Below are positions 26,483 to 32,638 of a stretch of 34,104 nucleotides of DNA, piece by piece. The stretch lies in contig CAYLNH010000045.1 of assembly GCA_964384625.1 (NCBI GenBank), positions 1-34,104 of the forward strand. The letters run 5' to 3'. This DNA comes from CAYLNH01 sp964384625. Lineage in GTDB: Bacteria; Verrucomicrobiota; Lentisphaeria; JABSQK01. Both the position numbers and the translations under genes were made by a program. Under the pieces are notes generated by a model. It was not told the DNA's origin. It searched no databases and worked only from the letters and a program-made list of their open reading frames with translations. Positions within the stretch are counted from its first letter, which is position 1. Every line of letters starts with the position of its first letter.

Positions 26483-26610
26483 CCTGCTGACTCCATGGAC
26501 TTCGCTGCCGCCGGTCCGCCGTGGCGCAAGAGCCGGAAGCCGGTCGCCGGCATGCGGCACCGTGCAGAGCGCTTCGCCGCGCCGGGAGAATCGCTGATTG
26601 CCGGACTGGA

Positions 26611-27294
26611 TCAGGCGAAGTGGATCGGGCGGAAGTGCCACGGCTGATGAAAATTGCACTCCTCGCCGATCGGCGCCCACGTGGCCCAGTGCGGGTGCGA
26701 CGTGCGATCGCCGCACTTGTAGAGGTTGGCCTGCCAGGTCTGCCCGCTCAAATCGCCCAAAGCACCGACATACCGCTCCATGACGCCAAGCGGGATCTGC
26801 AGTTGAATCACCCATTCCCGGCGTTCCAGAATCTCATCAGGCACCAGCCGCGGCATGGAATGATAGATGCCCACCGCCGCCGCCTCTCCGGCCGGTACCA
26901 GCGTCCGCCAACTCAGGTCCCCGTCATCCATCCGCGTCGGATCCTGGACGTAGGACAAATGCAGCCAGCCGCCGCAGTTGACCTCGAAGTTGAAGTAGCC
27001 GCAATCCCGGCGCGGCTGAACGAAGAACTCCACGCAACTGTCCGTGCACACCGGGCCGTTATGTTCCTGCACCGCACTCCGGATGTACTGGTCGGTGACC
27101 CGGAAGAGCAAAAAGATGTGCCGGCGGTCGTGCAGCAACCGGGCCTGCGTCCGCGGCCGATGCGATGAACTGCGCGGGTGAAACAGCCCGATGTCCAACG
27201 TCTCAGCGTCCTGCCAGACGGGGGCATGCCAGTTGCCATCCAGCGTCGGCGCCCCGGCAGTCAGCCCGACACAATATCCCAGTGCAACATTCAC
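26611..27294 (-). CDS. CBM9-like carbohydrate-binding domain protein
   Basis: 227 residues made of one DOMON/CBM9-like beta-sandwich: LDGNWHAPVWQDAE opening, LLHDRRHIFLLFRVTDQYI, the CVEFFVQP strand, YFNFEVNCGGWLHLSY and a late RREWVIQLQIPLG block. No signal peptide is evident, so it is probably cytoplasmic or secreted by an unseen route. Related stand-alone domains occur in bacteria that degrade polysaccharides. The start is GTG 27294 by frame and family N-terminus, with a weak Shine-Dalgarno. It has its own well-formed promoter (27340-27367). The ligand is unknown. Confidence 0.85.
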   Translation of the reverse strand: MNVALGYCVGLTAGAPTLDGNWHAPVWQDAETLDIGLFHPRSSSHRPRTQARLLHDRRHIFLLFRVTDQYIRSAVQEHNGPVCTDSCVEFFVQPRRDCGYFNFEVNCGGWLHLSYVQDPTRMDDGDLSWRTLVPAGEAAAVGIYHSMPRLVPDEILERREWVIQLQIPLGVMERYVGALGDLSGQTWQANLYKCGDRTSHPHWATWAPIGEECNFHQPWHFRPIHFA

Positions 27295-27339
27295 AGAAAG
27301 GCCTAAAATGACTTAGTGGGTTTCTGAATCCTTGCCTTT

Positions 27340-27367
27340 ATTATAAGCTATTCACGGATAATTGCAA
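27340..27367 (-). promoter_or_regulatory. Sigma-70-like promoter for the CBM9-like gene
   Basis: On the minus strand TTGCAA (27367-27362), a 16-nt spacer and a perfect TATAAT (27345-27340) precede the GTG start at 27294 by about 45 nt. The surrounding region is markedly AT-rich compared with the genes. Confidence 0.65.
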
Positions 27368-27388
27368 TGTAGTTTATACGCAACTTTT

Positions 27389-27407
27389 GTTGACGGCTGC
27401 TGTCAAC
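27389..27407. promoter_or_regulatory. Operator-like inverted repeat upstream of the CBM9-like promoter
   Basis: GTTGAC and GTCAAC are separated by 7 nt and lie about 22 bp upstream of the -35 box. The size and symmetry suit a dimeric regulator such as LacI or GntR. The half-site shares GTTGAC/GTCAAC with the palindrome upstream of the GntR gene at 30495-30512, which may indicate a common regulator. Confidence 0.4.
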
Positions 27408-27569
27408 TTCCGTCGCTGATTGACGGCCGCACACCGCCGACCATACCCGCAACACCCTCAGCCGGAGGGTTTGGCATTAAAAATGCTTAACACACATTGG
27501 ACGGCCGCGGACGCCGCGGTACGGGTGGAAGCCGTGAAAAAACGATGAAGTTCAAGCTCGCGCAGAACG

Positions 27570-27782
27570 ATGAAACGAAAAACCATCATCAGCAGCTATC
27601 CGATCACCGTCGTTATTGGTAACTACCGCTGGCAGCCCGGCGTCAATATTGTCGGGGAAACGGAATGGGAGAAGATCCACTGGGCCAGTGTCGAACGAGA
27701 TCAGCGCCTGCGGGAACTGATGCGCCCGTTCCCCAAGCTGGACGACCGCCCGGTCGTCATTAAACTCCCGACTCCGGCGTAG
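27570..27782 (+). CDS. Hypothetical protein, 70 residues
   Basis: A small soluble protein reading MKRKTIISSYPITVVIGN, then a mixed segment with EWEKIHWASVERDQRLRELM. The composition looks coding rather than shadow, but I recognise no family. The Shine-Dalgarno is poor, and an ATG at 27545 opens a different 25-residue frame. A 6-bp hairpin (ACCCTC/GAGGGT near 27457-27473) and an AT-rich stretch lie upstream. It ends 82 nt before the convergent DMT gene. Function unknown. Confidence 0.5.
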   Translation: MKRKTIISSYPITVVIGNYRWQPGVNIVGETEWEKIHWASVERDQRLRELMRPFPKLDDRPVVIKLPTPA

Positions 27783-27864
27783 CCCAACTCCTCAACGCAC
27801 CTGCGTCGCCCCCGGCGCAATTCCTCGCCCCGTTGCCGACAATAAATACCGGTCGGACGCCGGT

Positions 27865-28770
27865 TTATTGCTCGTCGACGTCCGGCGCCCGGGCCACGGT
27901 GGCGGCCAGCGAGGCGGCCAGGACCAGTCCACACCCGAGCCACTGCAGCGGCGCCAGGACCTCCCGGAAGCACACCACCCCGAGAATCAGGCTGAGCACG
28001 GGGGTCAGCATCATCAGGGCGGCGCCGCGGGCGATCGGCAGCCGGCCCAGCCCCTGATTCAGGCACATCTGGCCGCCGATGTCCAGCGCACACAGCAGCA
28101 GGATCAGCCCCCAGACCCGGGGGGCGGTGGGCAACGCCGCAAACAGGATAAACGGCAACAGGAGCACCGTACCGAAGATCCCCTGACTCAGAAAGATCAC
28201 CGGCGACGAGTCGGTACGACGCAGCTTGCGGATAAACGTCAGCGCCAGGCCGGAGCCGAGTGCCGCCCCCAGCCCGAGCCACTCCCAGCCGGCCGGGATG
28301 CCGGCCCGGCAACTCAGCAGCACCCCGACGGTGGCACCGCCGACCGCCGCAAACGCAACCGGCCGGGGGCGTTCGCGCAGGATGAAAATGCCGGAAACCG
28401 CCCCCACCACCCCCATCAGATACGCCAGCACCGTACCCCGGCCGAGGCCGACATAGGCGATGACCACGAACAACATGAACTGGCCCAGCGCCCCGAAAAA
28501 CCCGCGGGCGATAAAGGCGCGCCGATTCACGATGCGCAGGCGCCAGACGCCGCACAACCCCGGCACCAGCATCGCCAGAGCGCCGATCAGAAACCGCACC
28601 CAGCCGACCCAGAAGATGTTCGCGCCGTAGTCGACGACAATGATCCGCACCAGCGCGCCCATCCCGGCGAAAAGCGCGGCACAGGCCGTCAGCCAGACCA
28701 CGCCCCGCGCTGCCGGACCCAGGCAAACCCATCGCCCCGATACAACCGCTGCCCGCGTCGACACGATCAC
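27865..28770 (-). CDS. DMT superfamily (EamA) transporter
   Basis: 301 residues with ten hydrophobic segments arranged as two EamA repeats. The first has WVGWVRFLIGALAML and the family-like helix GQFMLFVVIAYVGLGRGTVLAYL. The second ends with LTPVLSLILGVVCFREVLAPLQWLG, the usual EamA closing pattern. It is an inner-membrane permease or exporter of small metabolites, substrate unknown. The GTG start at 28770 overlaps the stop of the sialidase-like gene (GTGA, 4 nt), so translation is coupled. It is the third gene of the GntR operon and may move the sugar product or a related compound. Confidence 0.9.
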   Translation of the reverse strand: MIVSTRAAVVSGRWVCLGPAARGVVWLTACAALFAGMGALVRIIVVDYGANIFWVGWVRFLIGALAMLVPGLCGVWRLRIVNRRAFIARGFFGALGQFMLFVVIAYVGLGRGTVLAYLMGVVGAVSGIFILRERPRPVAFAAVGGATVGVLLSCRAGIPAGWEWLGLGAALGSGLALTFIRKLRRTDSSPVIFLSQGIFGTVLLLPFILFAALPTAPRVWGLILLLCALDIGGQMCLNQGLGRLPIARGAALMMLTPVLSLILGVVCFREVLAPLQWLGCGLVLAASLAATVARAPDVDEQ

Positions 28771-29789
28771 CCGCCGGCCGGCAGCGACACGTCAACGAAG
28801 ATCACGTCGTGCCGGTTGTAGTCGAACGTGAAGCGCAGGCGGGACTCGTCGGCACTGACCTCGCCGTCGGGATAAGCGAGCATGCCGGGGAAGGTGATCA
28901 GATCTTCCCGGTACCCCCAGGTCTGCATGTCGTCGTCGGAGATCCACAATGACAGCGGATTGCGATGGCACTGCGCCGCCGGCTTTGAGTTCGGATGGCT
29001 GGTCGCCGGATTGGGGTTGTGGACCAGGCAGATGCGGCCGTCGGACAACCGGTGCAGCCGGAACTTGGAACCGGGATTCGGAATCTCGGTCGGCGCCGCC
29101 GCCGTCCAGGTGCGGCCGCGGTCGGCGGATTCACTGCGGTACAGACAACCGGAGCCGTCATAGCGGATGAGCATCACCAGACGGCCGTCGGACAACTCGG
29201 TGATGTTGTTTTCGGCCCAGGCATGACAGGGCTCTATGCGGTTGGACTGCGTCCAGGTCCTGCCCTGATCACCCGTAATCAGCGCCGCCACGAAGGGGGT
29301 CTTGAAACTGCCGTCCTGAAACGGCGACACCGCGGGGTCGTCAACGATGTCGTAGCTCTGCAGCGGAAAAAACCATTCGCCCCAACTGCTGACATAACGG
29401 TTGCGGACGAAGGCCCGGCGCGGCGCCGGCGCAAACGGCTGCGGCTCACTCCAGGTGTGGCCGTTGTCCGTGCTCCGGGTCGTGTAGACCAGCCAATTGT
29501 CGAAGCTCCCCCCATGCGTCTGCATGAACATCGTCACGGTCCCGGCCTCGACAAATGCCGTCGACTGCAGGCAAGCCTGGTCGTCGAACTGAAAGACAAC
29601 GGCCGGCTCGGACCAGCTTACCCCCTCGTCCTCCGAACGGCAGAGGCGCAGATGATTGGCCGGCTCCGGCTCGCGGTTGCCGCCGGTCATGAAGATCACC
29701 CCCCAGGTGCCGTCGGGCAGCAGCAGAAACGTGGAATCGCAACAACAGTGATCGGGGGGATAGCCTTTGTAGACCAGGGACGTGTTCAT
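28767..29789 (-). CDS. Sialidase/BNR-repeat fold glycoside hydrolase-like protein
   Basis: 340 residues forming a six-bladed propeller of the sialidase superfamily. Five Asp-box motifs are visible: SEDEGVSW, STDNGHTW, TGDQGRTW, SADRGRTW and the relaxed SDDDMQTW. No signal peptide is seen, so the enzyme is probably intracellular. The sialidase arginine triad cannot be assigned with confidence, so the substrate may be another acidic or uncommon sugar. The gene overlaps the regulator stop by 4 nt (ATGA) and the transporter start by 4 nt. It is probably induced by a sugar acid through the adjacent GntR protein. Confidence 0.88.
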   Translation of the reverse strand: MNTSLVYKGYPPDHCCCDSTFLLLPDGTWGVIFMTGGNREPEPANHLRLCRSEDEGVSWSEPAVVFQFDDQACLQSTAFVEAGTVTMFMQTHGGSFDNWLVYTTRSTDNGHTWSEPQPFAPAPRRAFVRNRYVSSWGEWFFPLQSYDIVDDPAVSPFQDGSFKTPFVAALITGDQGRTWTQSNRIEPCHAWAENNITELSDGRLVMLIRYDGSGCLYRSESADRGRTWTAAAPTEIPNPGSKFRLHRLSDGRICLVHNPNPATSHPNSKPAAQCHRNPLSLWISDDDMQTWGYREDLITFPGMLAYPDGEVSADESRLRFTFDYNRHDVIFVDVSLPAGG

Positions 29790-30448
29790 GAGACATCCTC
29801 GTCATAGTGTGAAAAGTGTCGGGCCAGGATCTCCTGCGCCTGTGCCAGGTCCTCCCGGCGGATTGCCCGCAGCAGAGCCCGGTGCTCTGCCGCCGAACGA
29901 CGCTGCAGGTCCGGCTGCTGAAACCGCCGGCGGCGACGCGGGTCGAACAGACCGTTGATCACCCCGCTGAACATCGCCAGAGTCTGGTTGCCGCAGCACT
30001 TGAGCAACTCCAGATGAAACCGGCGGTCCGCCTGATCGGCGCAATCCGGTTGGTCCAGATGGCGCTCCATCTGGTCGACCAACTCGTCCAACGCCGCAAG
30101 CTGCGTCGGCGTGATGCGCCGCACGACCAGCGGCAGAATGGCCGACTCAATCACCCGGCGAGCTTCGACGGCGTCCGCCTCCGCCAAGCCGGCCAGCGAA
30201 AAGCGGAATTGCAGATTGGCCCCGATCTGGGCGGCGTCCGGCCGGCGAATCACGGTTCCGGCTCGCGGCCGCCGCTCCAGCAGCCCCTGCTGGCACATCG
30301 CGGTCAGAACCTCCCGGATCTTTGCCCGCGGCGCCCGGAAGCGCCGGGCCAGGGCCAGCTCAGGTTCGATCCGATCCCCCGGGCCATAGCCTTGATCCAG
30401 AAAATACTGCCGCAAACGGTCCGGCAGACTCGCTTTCGACTTCGCCAT
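29786..30448 (-). CDS. GntR family transcriptional regulator, FadR/FCD type
   Basis: 220 residues. The N-terminal winged helix (~5-68) has GYGPGDRIEPELALARRF and ends GTVIRR. The C-terminal helical FCD domain (~90-215) carries candidate metal/ligand residues in ADRRFHLELLKCCGN and EHRALLRAI. FCD regulators usually sense small carboxylated metabolites and repress their own operon. The gene is first in the operon with the sialidase-like enzyme and DMT transporter. An 18-bp palindrome covers its promoter at 30478-30512, so autoregulation is likely. The ATG is at 30448. Confidence 0.93.
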   Translation of the reverse strand: MAKSKASLPDRLRQYFLDQGYGPGDRIEPELALARRFRAPRAKIREVLTAMCQQGLLERRPRAGTVIRRPDAAQIGANLQFRFSLAGLAEADAVEARRVIESAILPLVVRRITPTQLAALDELVDQMERHLDQPDCADQADRRFHLELLKCCGNQTLAMFSGVINGLFDPRRRRRFQQPDLQRRSAAEHRALLRAIRREDLAQAQEILARHFSHYDEDVS

Positions 30449-30477
30449 CAGCAGGCACCTCCGTTTCTCAGGGCTAA

Positions 30478-30512
30478 ATGTTAATTAATAAATCTTAATT
30501 GTCAACAATTAA
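30478..30512 (-). promoter_or_regulatory. Promoter and 18-bp operator of the GntR-sialidase-DMT operon
   Basis: TTAATTGTCAACAATTAA (30495-30512) is a perfect inverted repeat with a 2-bp centre. On the minus strand it contains TTGACA (30505-30500) as the -35 box, followed after 16 nt by TAACAT (30483-30478). The operator therefore overlaps the -35 box, as expected for repression by the GntR protein encoded 30 nt downstream. Confidence 0.7.
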
Positions 30513-30589
30513 TCCGAAAAATCCCCGGATGACATTCGCAATGGCAGTGCGCCGTCTACCGGGTAGAACCAACGCAAGAGGTGAAATCC

Positions 30590-30811
30590 ATGATTCCTTG
30601 TGGCGGCAAAATGCCCGGTGCGCGAATTTCCGACTTCGGTTTCTACTTCCTCATCATTACCGGTATCCTCGCCGGTTGCCTGATCTTCTGGGCCATGAAG
30701 GTCTGCTGTGAAGAGCAGGAAGAATGGGAACGCCGGCAGGCAGAGCGCTCAAGCAATCAGCCCGGCATTGAACAGGTTGATGCCCGGACGCTCCAGCGCG
30801 GCGCGGCGTAG
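30590..30811 (+). CDS. Small single-span membrane protein, 73 residues
   Basis: A short N-terminus (MIPCGGKMPGARIS) leads into one membrane segment (about 16-37, FGFYFLIITGILAGCLIFWA). The cytoplasmic-type charged helix KVCCEEQEEWERRQAER follows, with a CC pair. ATG 30590 is preceded by AAGAGGTG at good spacing; the GTG at 30581 would use part of that Shine-Dalgarno. Composition and start support a real gene. No family is recognised. A second small membrane ORF follows within 8 nt. Confidence 0.55.
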   Translation: MIPCGGKMPGARISDFGFYFLIITGILAGCLIFWAMKVCCEEQEEWERRQAERSSNQPGIEQVDARTLQRGAA

Positions 30812-30818
30812 TCATCGA

Positions 30819-30935
30819 ATGGCCCGGCAAAGACCACCACTCCGACGACGCGAAGCAAGCTTCCTGTTCTGGGTTGGCCTTGTACTGATTCTCTGGCTCA
30901 CACAGACGCTGCGAAATCTACTCGAGCTGTGCTGA
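30819..30935 (+). CDS. Putative 38-residue single-span membrane protein
   Basis: A basic N-terminus (MARQRPPLRRREAS) is followed by one hydrophobic segment (FLFWVGLVLILWLTQTL), giving an Nin orientation by the positive-inside rule. The ATG lies 8 nt after the stop of the preceding small membrane gene, so coupling is possible, but no clear Shine-Dalgarno is present. Confidence 0.35.
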   Translation: MARQRPPLRRREASFLFWVGLVLILWLTQTLRNLLELC

Positions 30936-31100
30936 AAGAATCCCCCGTCCCCTTCGTAAACTTCAGTCAAACGGAGTCCATCAGAGATGAACAATGTCAA
31001 CGGCAACCTCTCGCTGTCACTAAGCAGCTTGTATTCCTGTTCGCCGGAATCCAGGGAGGATGCCGTATAGTCTGATTTTCGACATCACACGAATGACAGC

Positions 31101-31138
31101 AACCCCTTGGAGCCCGCGGCATCAAGGGGTTTTTCTTG
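31101..31138 (+). terminator. Rho-independent terminator
   Basis: AACCCCTTG (31101-31109) pairs perfectly with CAAGGGGTT (31123-31131), and TTTTTCTT follows. It ends whatever is transcribed from the small-protein region and stands 7-10 nt before tRNA-Ser. Upstream, 30987-31070 contains a 27-codon ATG frame with only a weak Shine-Dalgarno, and TATAGT is at 31066-31071. A small RNA ending here is possible. Confidence 0.85.
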
Positions 31139-31144
31139 TGTAAA

Positions 31145-31232
31145 GGAGGGTTGGCAGAGCGGCATTGCTGCGGTCTTGAAAACCGACGACTGCCTTCGGG
31201 CAGCGGGGGTTCGAATCCCTCACCCTCCGCCA
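31145..31232 (+). tRNA. tRNA-Ser (anticodon UGA)
   Basis: 88 nt including an encoded CCA. Acceptor GGAGGGT/ACCCTCC with discriminator G. The anticodon loop is CTTGAAA, reading TGA. A long variable arm (ACTGCC-ttc-GGGCAG type) marks a class II serine tRNA. The T arm contains TTCGAAT. Confidence 0.93.
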
Positions 31233-31240
31233 GAGATCAG

Positions 31241-31268
31241 TAATCGGTAATCCGTAACCGGTATTCGG
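31241..31268. repeat. Degenerate heptamer repeat, four units
   Basis: TAATCGG, TAATCCG, TAACCGG and TATTCGG follow each other directly, starting 9 nt after the CCA end of tRNA-Ser(UGA). The same heptamer, decayed, recurs in the other tRNA spacers. Confidence 0.75.
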
Positions 31269-31331
31269 TTGAGGCGAATGACCAACGTGTCCGCCGCTGC
31301 CCCGACGCGCAAGAGGTCTGGGCGAAGACGG

Positions 31332-31359
31332 ATGACTGACGACCAATGACTGACGACCA
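31332..31359. repeat. 14-bp perfect direct duplication
   Basis: ATGACTGACGACCA occurs twice in tandem between the first two tRNA genes. Each unit can be read as two heptamers, in keeping with the seven-base periodicity of the neighbouring spacers. Confidence 0.75.
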
Positions 31360-31404
31360 ATGGCGCGACGACAGCCGCATTTGACTCGGGCCTTCGGCCC
31401 GTCT

Positions 31405-31482
31405 GCTTCCGTAGCCCAATTCGGCAGAGGCAGCCGACTCAGAATCGGCTCGTTACAGGTTCGAATCCTGTCGGGAGCACCA
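31405..31482 (+). tRNA. tRNA with anticodon CAG but a short variable loop
   Basis: 78 nt including CCA. Acceptor GCTTCCG/CGGGAGC (one T-G wobble), discriminator A. The anticodon arm is GCCGA-CTCAGAA-TCGGC, so T33 and anticodon CAG, which reads CUG (Leu). The variable loop is only TCGTT. The T arm is ACAGG-TTCGAAT-CCTGT. Bacterial leucine tRNAs normally have a long variable arm, and position 37 here is A rather than the usual G. The fold is otherwise perfect, so it looks functional; its amino acid identity is open. Confidence 0.85.
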
Positions 31483-31490
31483 GTGTGACC

Positions 31491-31525
31491 AGTATTCAGT
31501 ATTCAGTATTCAGTGTTCAGTGTTG
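31491..31525. repeat. Heptamer repeat, five units
   Basis: AGTATTC three times, then AGTGTTC and AGTGTTG, begin 9 nt after the CAG tRNA and run to the edge of the MITE-like element. Confidence 0.85.
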
Positions 31526-31530
31526 ATGTT

Positions 31531-31620
31531 CCCGACAGAAGTCGGGGATGCGCGGTCGAGACGACCGCGGCCACGCTCGGAAGCAGACTGTCTCAGACGG
31601 TCCGCAGGACTTCTGTCGGG
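31531..31620. repeat. 90-bp MITE-like element with perfect 13-bp terminal inverted repeats
   Basis: CCCGACAGAAGTC (31531-31543) and GACTTCTGTCGGG (31608-31620) are exact inverse copies bounding the element. Inside lies CGCGGTCGAGACGACCGCGG, a short palindrome, once. The same arrangement, with an amplified core and decayed ends, is at 16371-16598. It sits between the CAG tRNA and tRNA-Cys and encodes nothing. Confidence 0.85.
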
Positions 31621-31670
31621 TGCATCACTGTTCAGTAGTTGGAAGCTCAGAAGATTGATGACCAGGAACA

Positions 31671-31747
31671 GGCATGGTTGCCGAGCGGGCGAAGGCTGCG
31701 GTCTGCAAAGCCGTAATTCATCGGTTCGAATCCGATCCATGCCTCCA
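31671..31747 (+). tRNA. tRNA-Cys (anticodon GCA)
   Basis: 77 nt with encoded CCA. Acceptor GGCATGG/CCATGCC, discriminator T (U73 is characteristic of cysteine tRNAs). The anticodon arm GCGGT-CTGCAAA-GCCGT gives GCA. T arm ATCGG-TTCGAAT-CCGAT. Confidence 0.95.
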
Positions 31748-31757
31748 AGAACGAACC

Positions 31758-31792
31758 CGATTGCCGATCACGGATCACCGATTACCGAACAT
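31758..31792. repeat. Heptamer repeat, five units, abutting tRNA-Tyr
   Basis: CGATTGC, CGATCAC, GGATCAC, CGATTAC and CGAACAT run without gap up to the first base of tRNA-Tyr. CGGTAAT-type units of the first array are the reverse complement of ATTACCG here, so it is the same repeat in the opposite orientation. Confidence 0.7.
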
Positions 31793-31879
31793 GGGCGGGT
31801 AGTTCGTAAGTGGAAGCGAGCTGGACTGTAAATCCAGTGCCATCCGGCCTTGGAGGTTCGATCCCTCCCCCGCCCACCA
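31793..31879 (+). tRNA. tRNA-Tyr (anticodon GUA)
   Basis: 87 nt with encoded CCA. Acceptor GGGCGGG/CCCGCCC, discriminator A. The anticodon arm CTGGA-CTGTAAA-TCCAG gives GTA. A long variable arm follows, as usual for bacterial tyrosine tRNAs. T arm GGAGG-TTCGATC-CCTCC. A short decayed heptamer pair (TAATCGG TAGTCAG) follows at 31888. Confidence 0.95.
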
Positions 31880-31955
31880 GAAGGCGGTAATCGGTAGTCA
31901 GCGCCGCAATGAGTTCCTCGCTCCGTGAGCGACGGAACAGGCGCTCCCCCTGTAT

Positions 31956-31975
31956 CACAAGCATCTCTGCTTGTG
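31956..31975. terminator. 8-bp hairpin after the tRNA-Tyr gene
   Basis: CACAAGCA and TGCTTGTG pair around a TCTC loop. It may end the tRNA transcript, but no T-tract follows on the + strand. Confidence 0.4.
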
Positions 31976-32039
31976 CTCCGGGGCAGGCCCAGGGATGCTC
32001 ATGATTCATTTCGGCATGTTGTTCAGAAAGGAGTCTTCC

Positions 32040-32132
32040 ATGAGCGGTAGTCGGAAAGCGAGGAACAGAAGGCAGGGAAATGATGCCCCCCTTCGACCTG
32101 GCGCAGGGATTTCATCATTGACCGATGACTGA
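32040..32132 (+). CDS. Putative 30-residue basic peptide
   Basis: An ATG at 32040 preceded by AAAGGAG at 7-nt spacing, a near-ideal Shine-Dalgarno, opens a 30-codon frame with a very basic start (MSGSRKARNRRQG) and a neutral-to-acidic end (SSLTDD). It fits between tRNA-Tyr and the last tRNA. The start signal is the only strong support; function unknown. Confidence 0.3.
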   Translation: MSGSRKARNRRQGNDAPLRPGAGISSLTDD

Positions 32133-32138
32133 TAGAGC

Positions 32139-32229
32139 GGAGAGGTGGCTGAGTTGGTAAGGCAGCGGGCCGCTACCCCGTCGTCGTGCCGGAAGGCACG
32201 CAGAGGTTCGAGTCCTCTTCTCTCCGCCA
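32139..32229 (+). tRNA. tRNA-Ser (anticodon GCU), atypical C33
   Basis: 91 nt with encoded CCA. Acceptor GGAGAGG/TCTCTCC, discriminator G, T arm AGAGG-TTCGAGT-CCTCT, and a long variable arm GTGCC-ggaa-GGCAC. The anticodon arm GCGGG-CCGCTAC-CCCGT gives GCT, but position 33 is C instead of the near-universal T and position 38 is C. The rest of the class II serine fold is intact. It is either a functional variant or a decaying gene. Confidence 0.8.
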
Positions 32230-32564
32230 ACGTGCCTCGCCACAGCCGGAAGCGCCGGCGCCTGGGCGACGGCCGGTCTTCGGCCGCGGGCGCTGCACGT
32301 CGTGCTTGCAGCCGAACGGGGCCGGCGGCACCGGCGTTCGCCCTGACGGAGGCTGCCGGCGCCACCTCGGCTCGCCGAACCGGGAACTGTGCCCGACATT
32401 GTGCCCATTTCGGGCACAATTATGCAAAGGATCACCTCAGAAGACTCGCCGAAAGCAACAATACCCCACTGGACTTGTCGGGGTCAGTGCATGCATATTG
32501 TGAGCGTAGGATTAAGAATTCCCCGGAATTTTGAGGTGGAAACAAACCTTTTTCAAACGGCGTC
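32230..32564. other. Gap with alternative hairpins, no supported gene
   Basis: Between the last tRNA and the peptide promoter I see no gene. Two mutually exclusive stems share a strand: TGTGCCCGA (32388-32396) with TCGGGCACA (32410-32418), and ATTGTGCCC (32398-32406) with GGGCACAAT (32412-32420). The first 150 nt are very GC-rich with several short CCGG-type palindromes. The open frames across it are shadows. Confidence 0.6.
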
Positions 32565-32592
32565 TTGACTTTGGGGTGGTATTGGCTATATA
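32565..32592 (+). promoter_or_regulatory. Strong sigma-70-type promoter of the 21-residue peptide
   Basis: TTGACT (32565-32570), a 16-nt spacer and TATATA (32587-32592), or TATAGT at 18 nt. Five of six bases match at both boxes in the best arrangements, the best promoter match I found in the window. It places the transcript start near 32599, about 40 nt before the ATG at 32639. Confidence 0.75.
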
Positions 32593-32638
32593 GTGCCCTT
32601 GGTAGAGGGCCTGGGGAACCAGCGAGAGGAGAAGTACA

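Noticed and set aside
27295..27569. Replication origin in the AT-rich region
   Set aside because: No cluster of DnaA-box-like TTATCCACA sequences; the AT content is explained by a promoter and operator.
27545..27622. Alternative 25-residue frame upstream of the 70-residue hypothetical protein
   Set aside because: Short, no Shine-Dalgarno, composition uninformative; could at most be a leader.
30987..31070. 27-residue frame before the terminator
   Set aside because: Weak Shine-Dalgarno and Ser-rich low-information sequence; mentioned only with the terminator.
31145..32229. Integrative element inserted at the tRNA cluster
   Set aside because: All tRNA 3' ends are unique in the window, and there is no integrase gene or direct repeat of a tRNA end.
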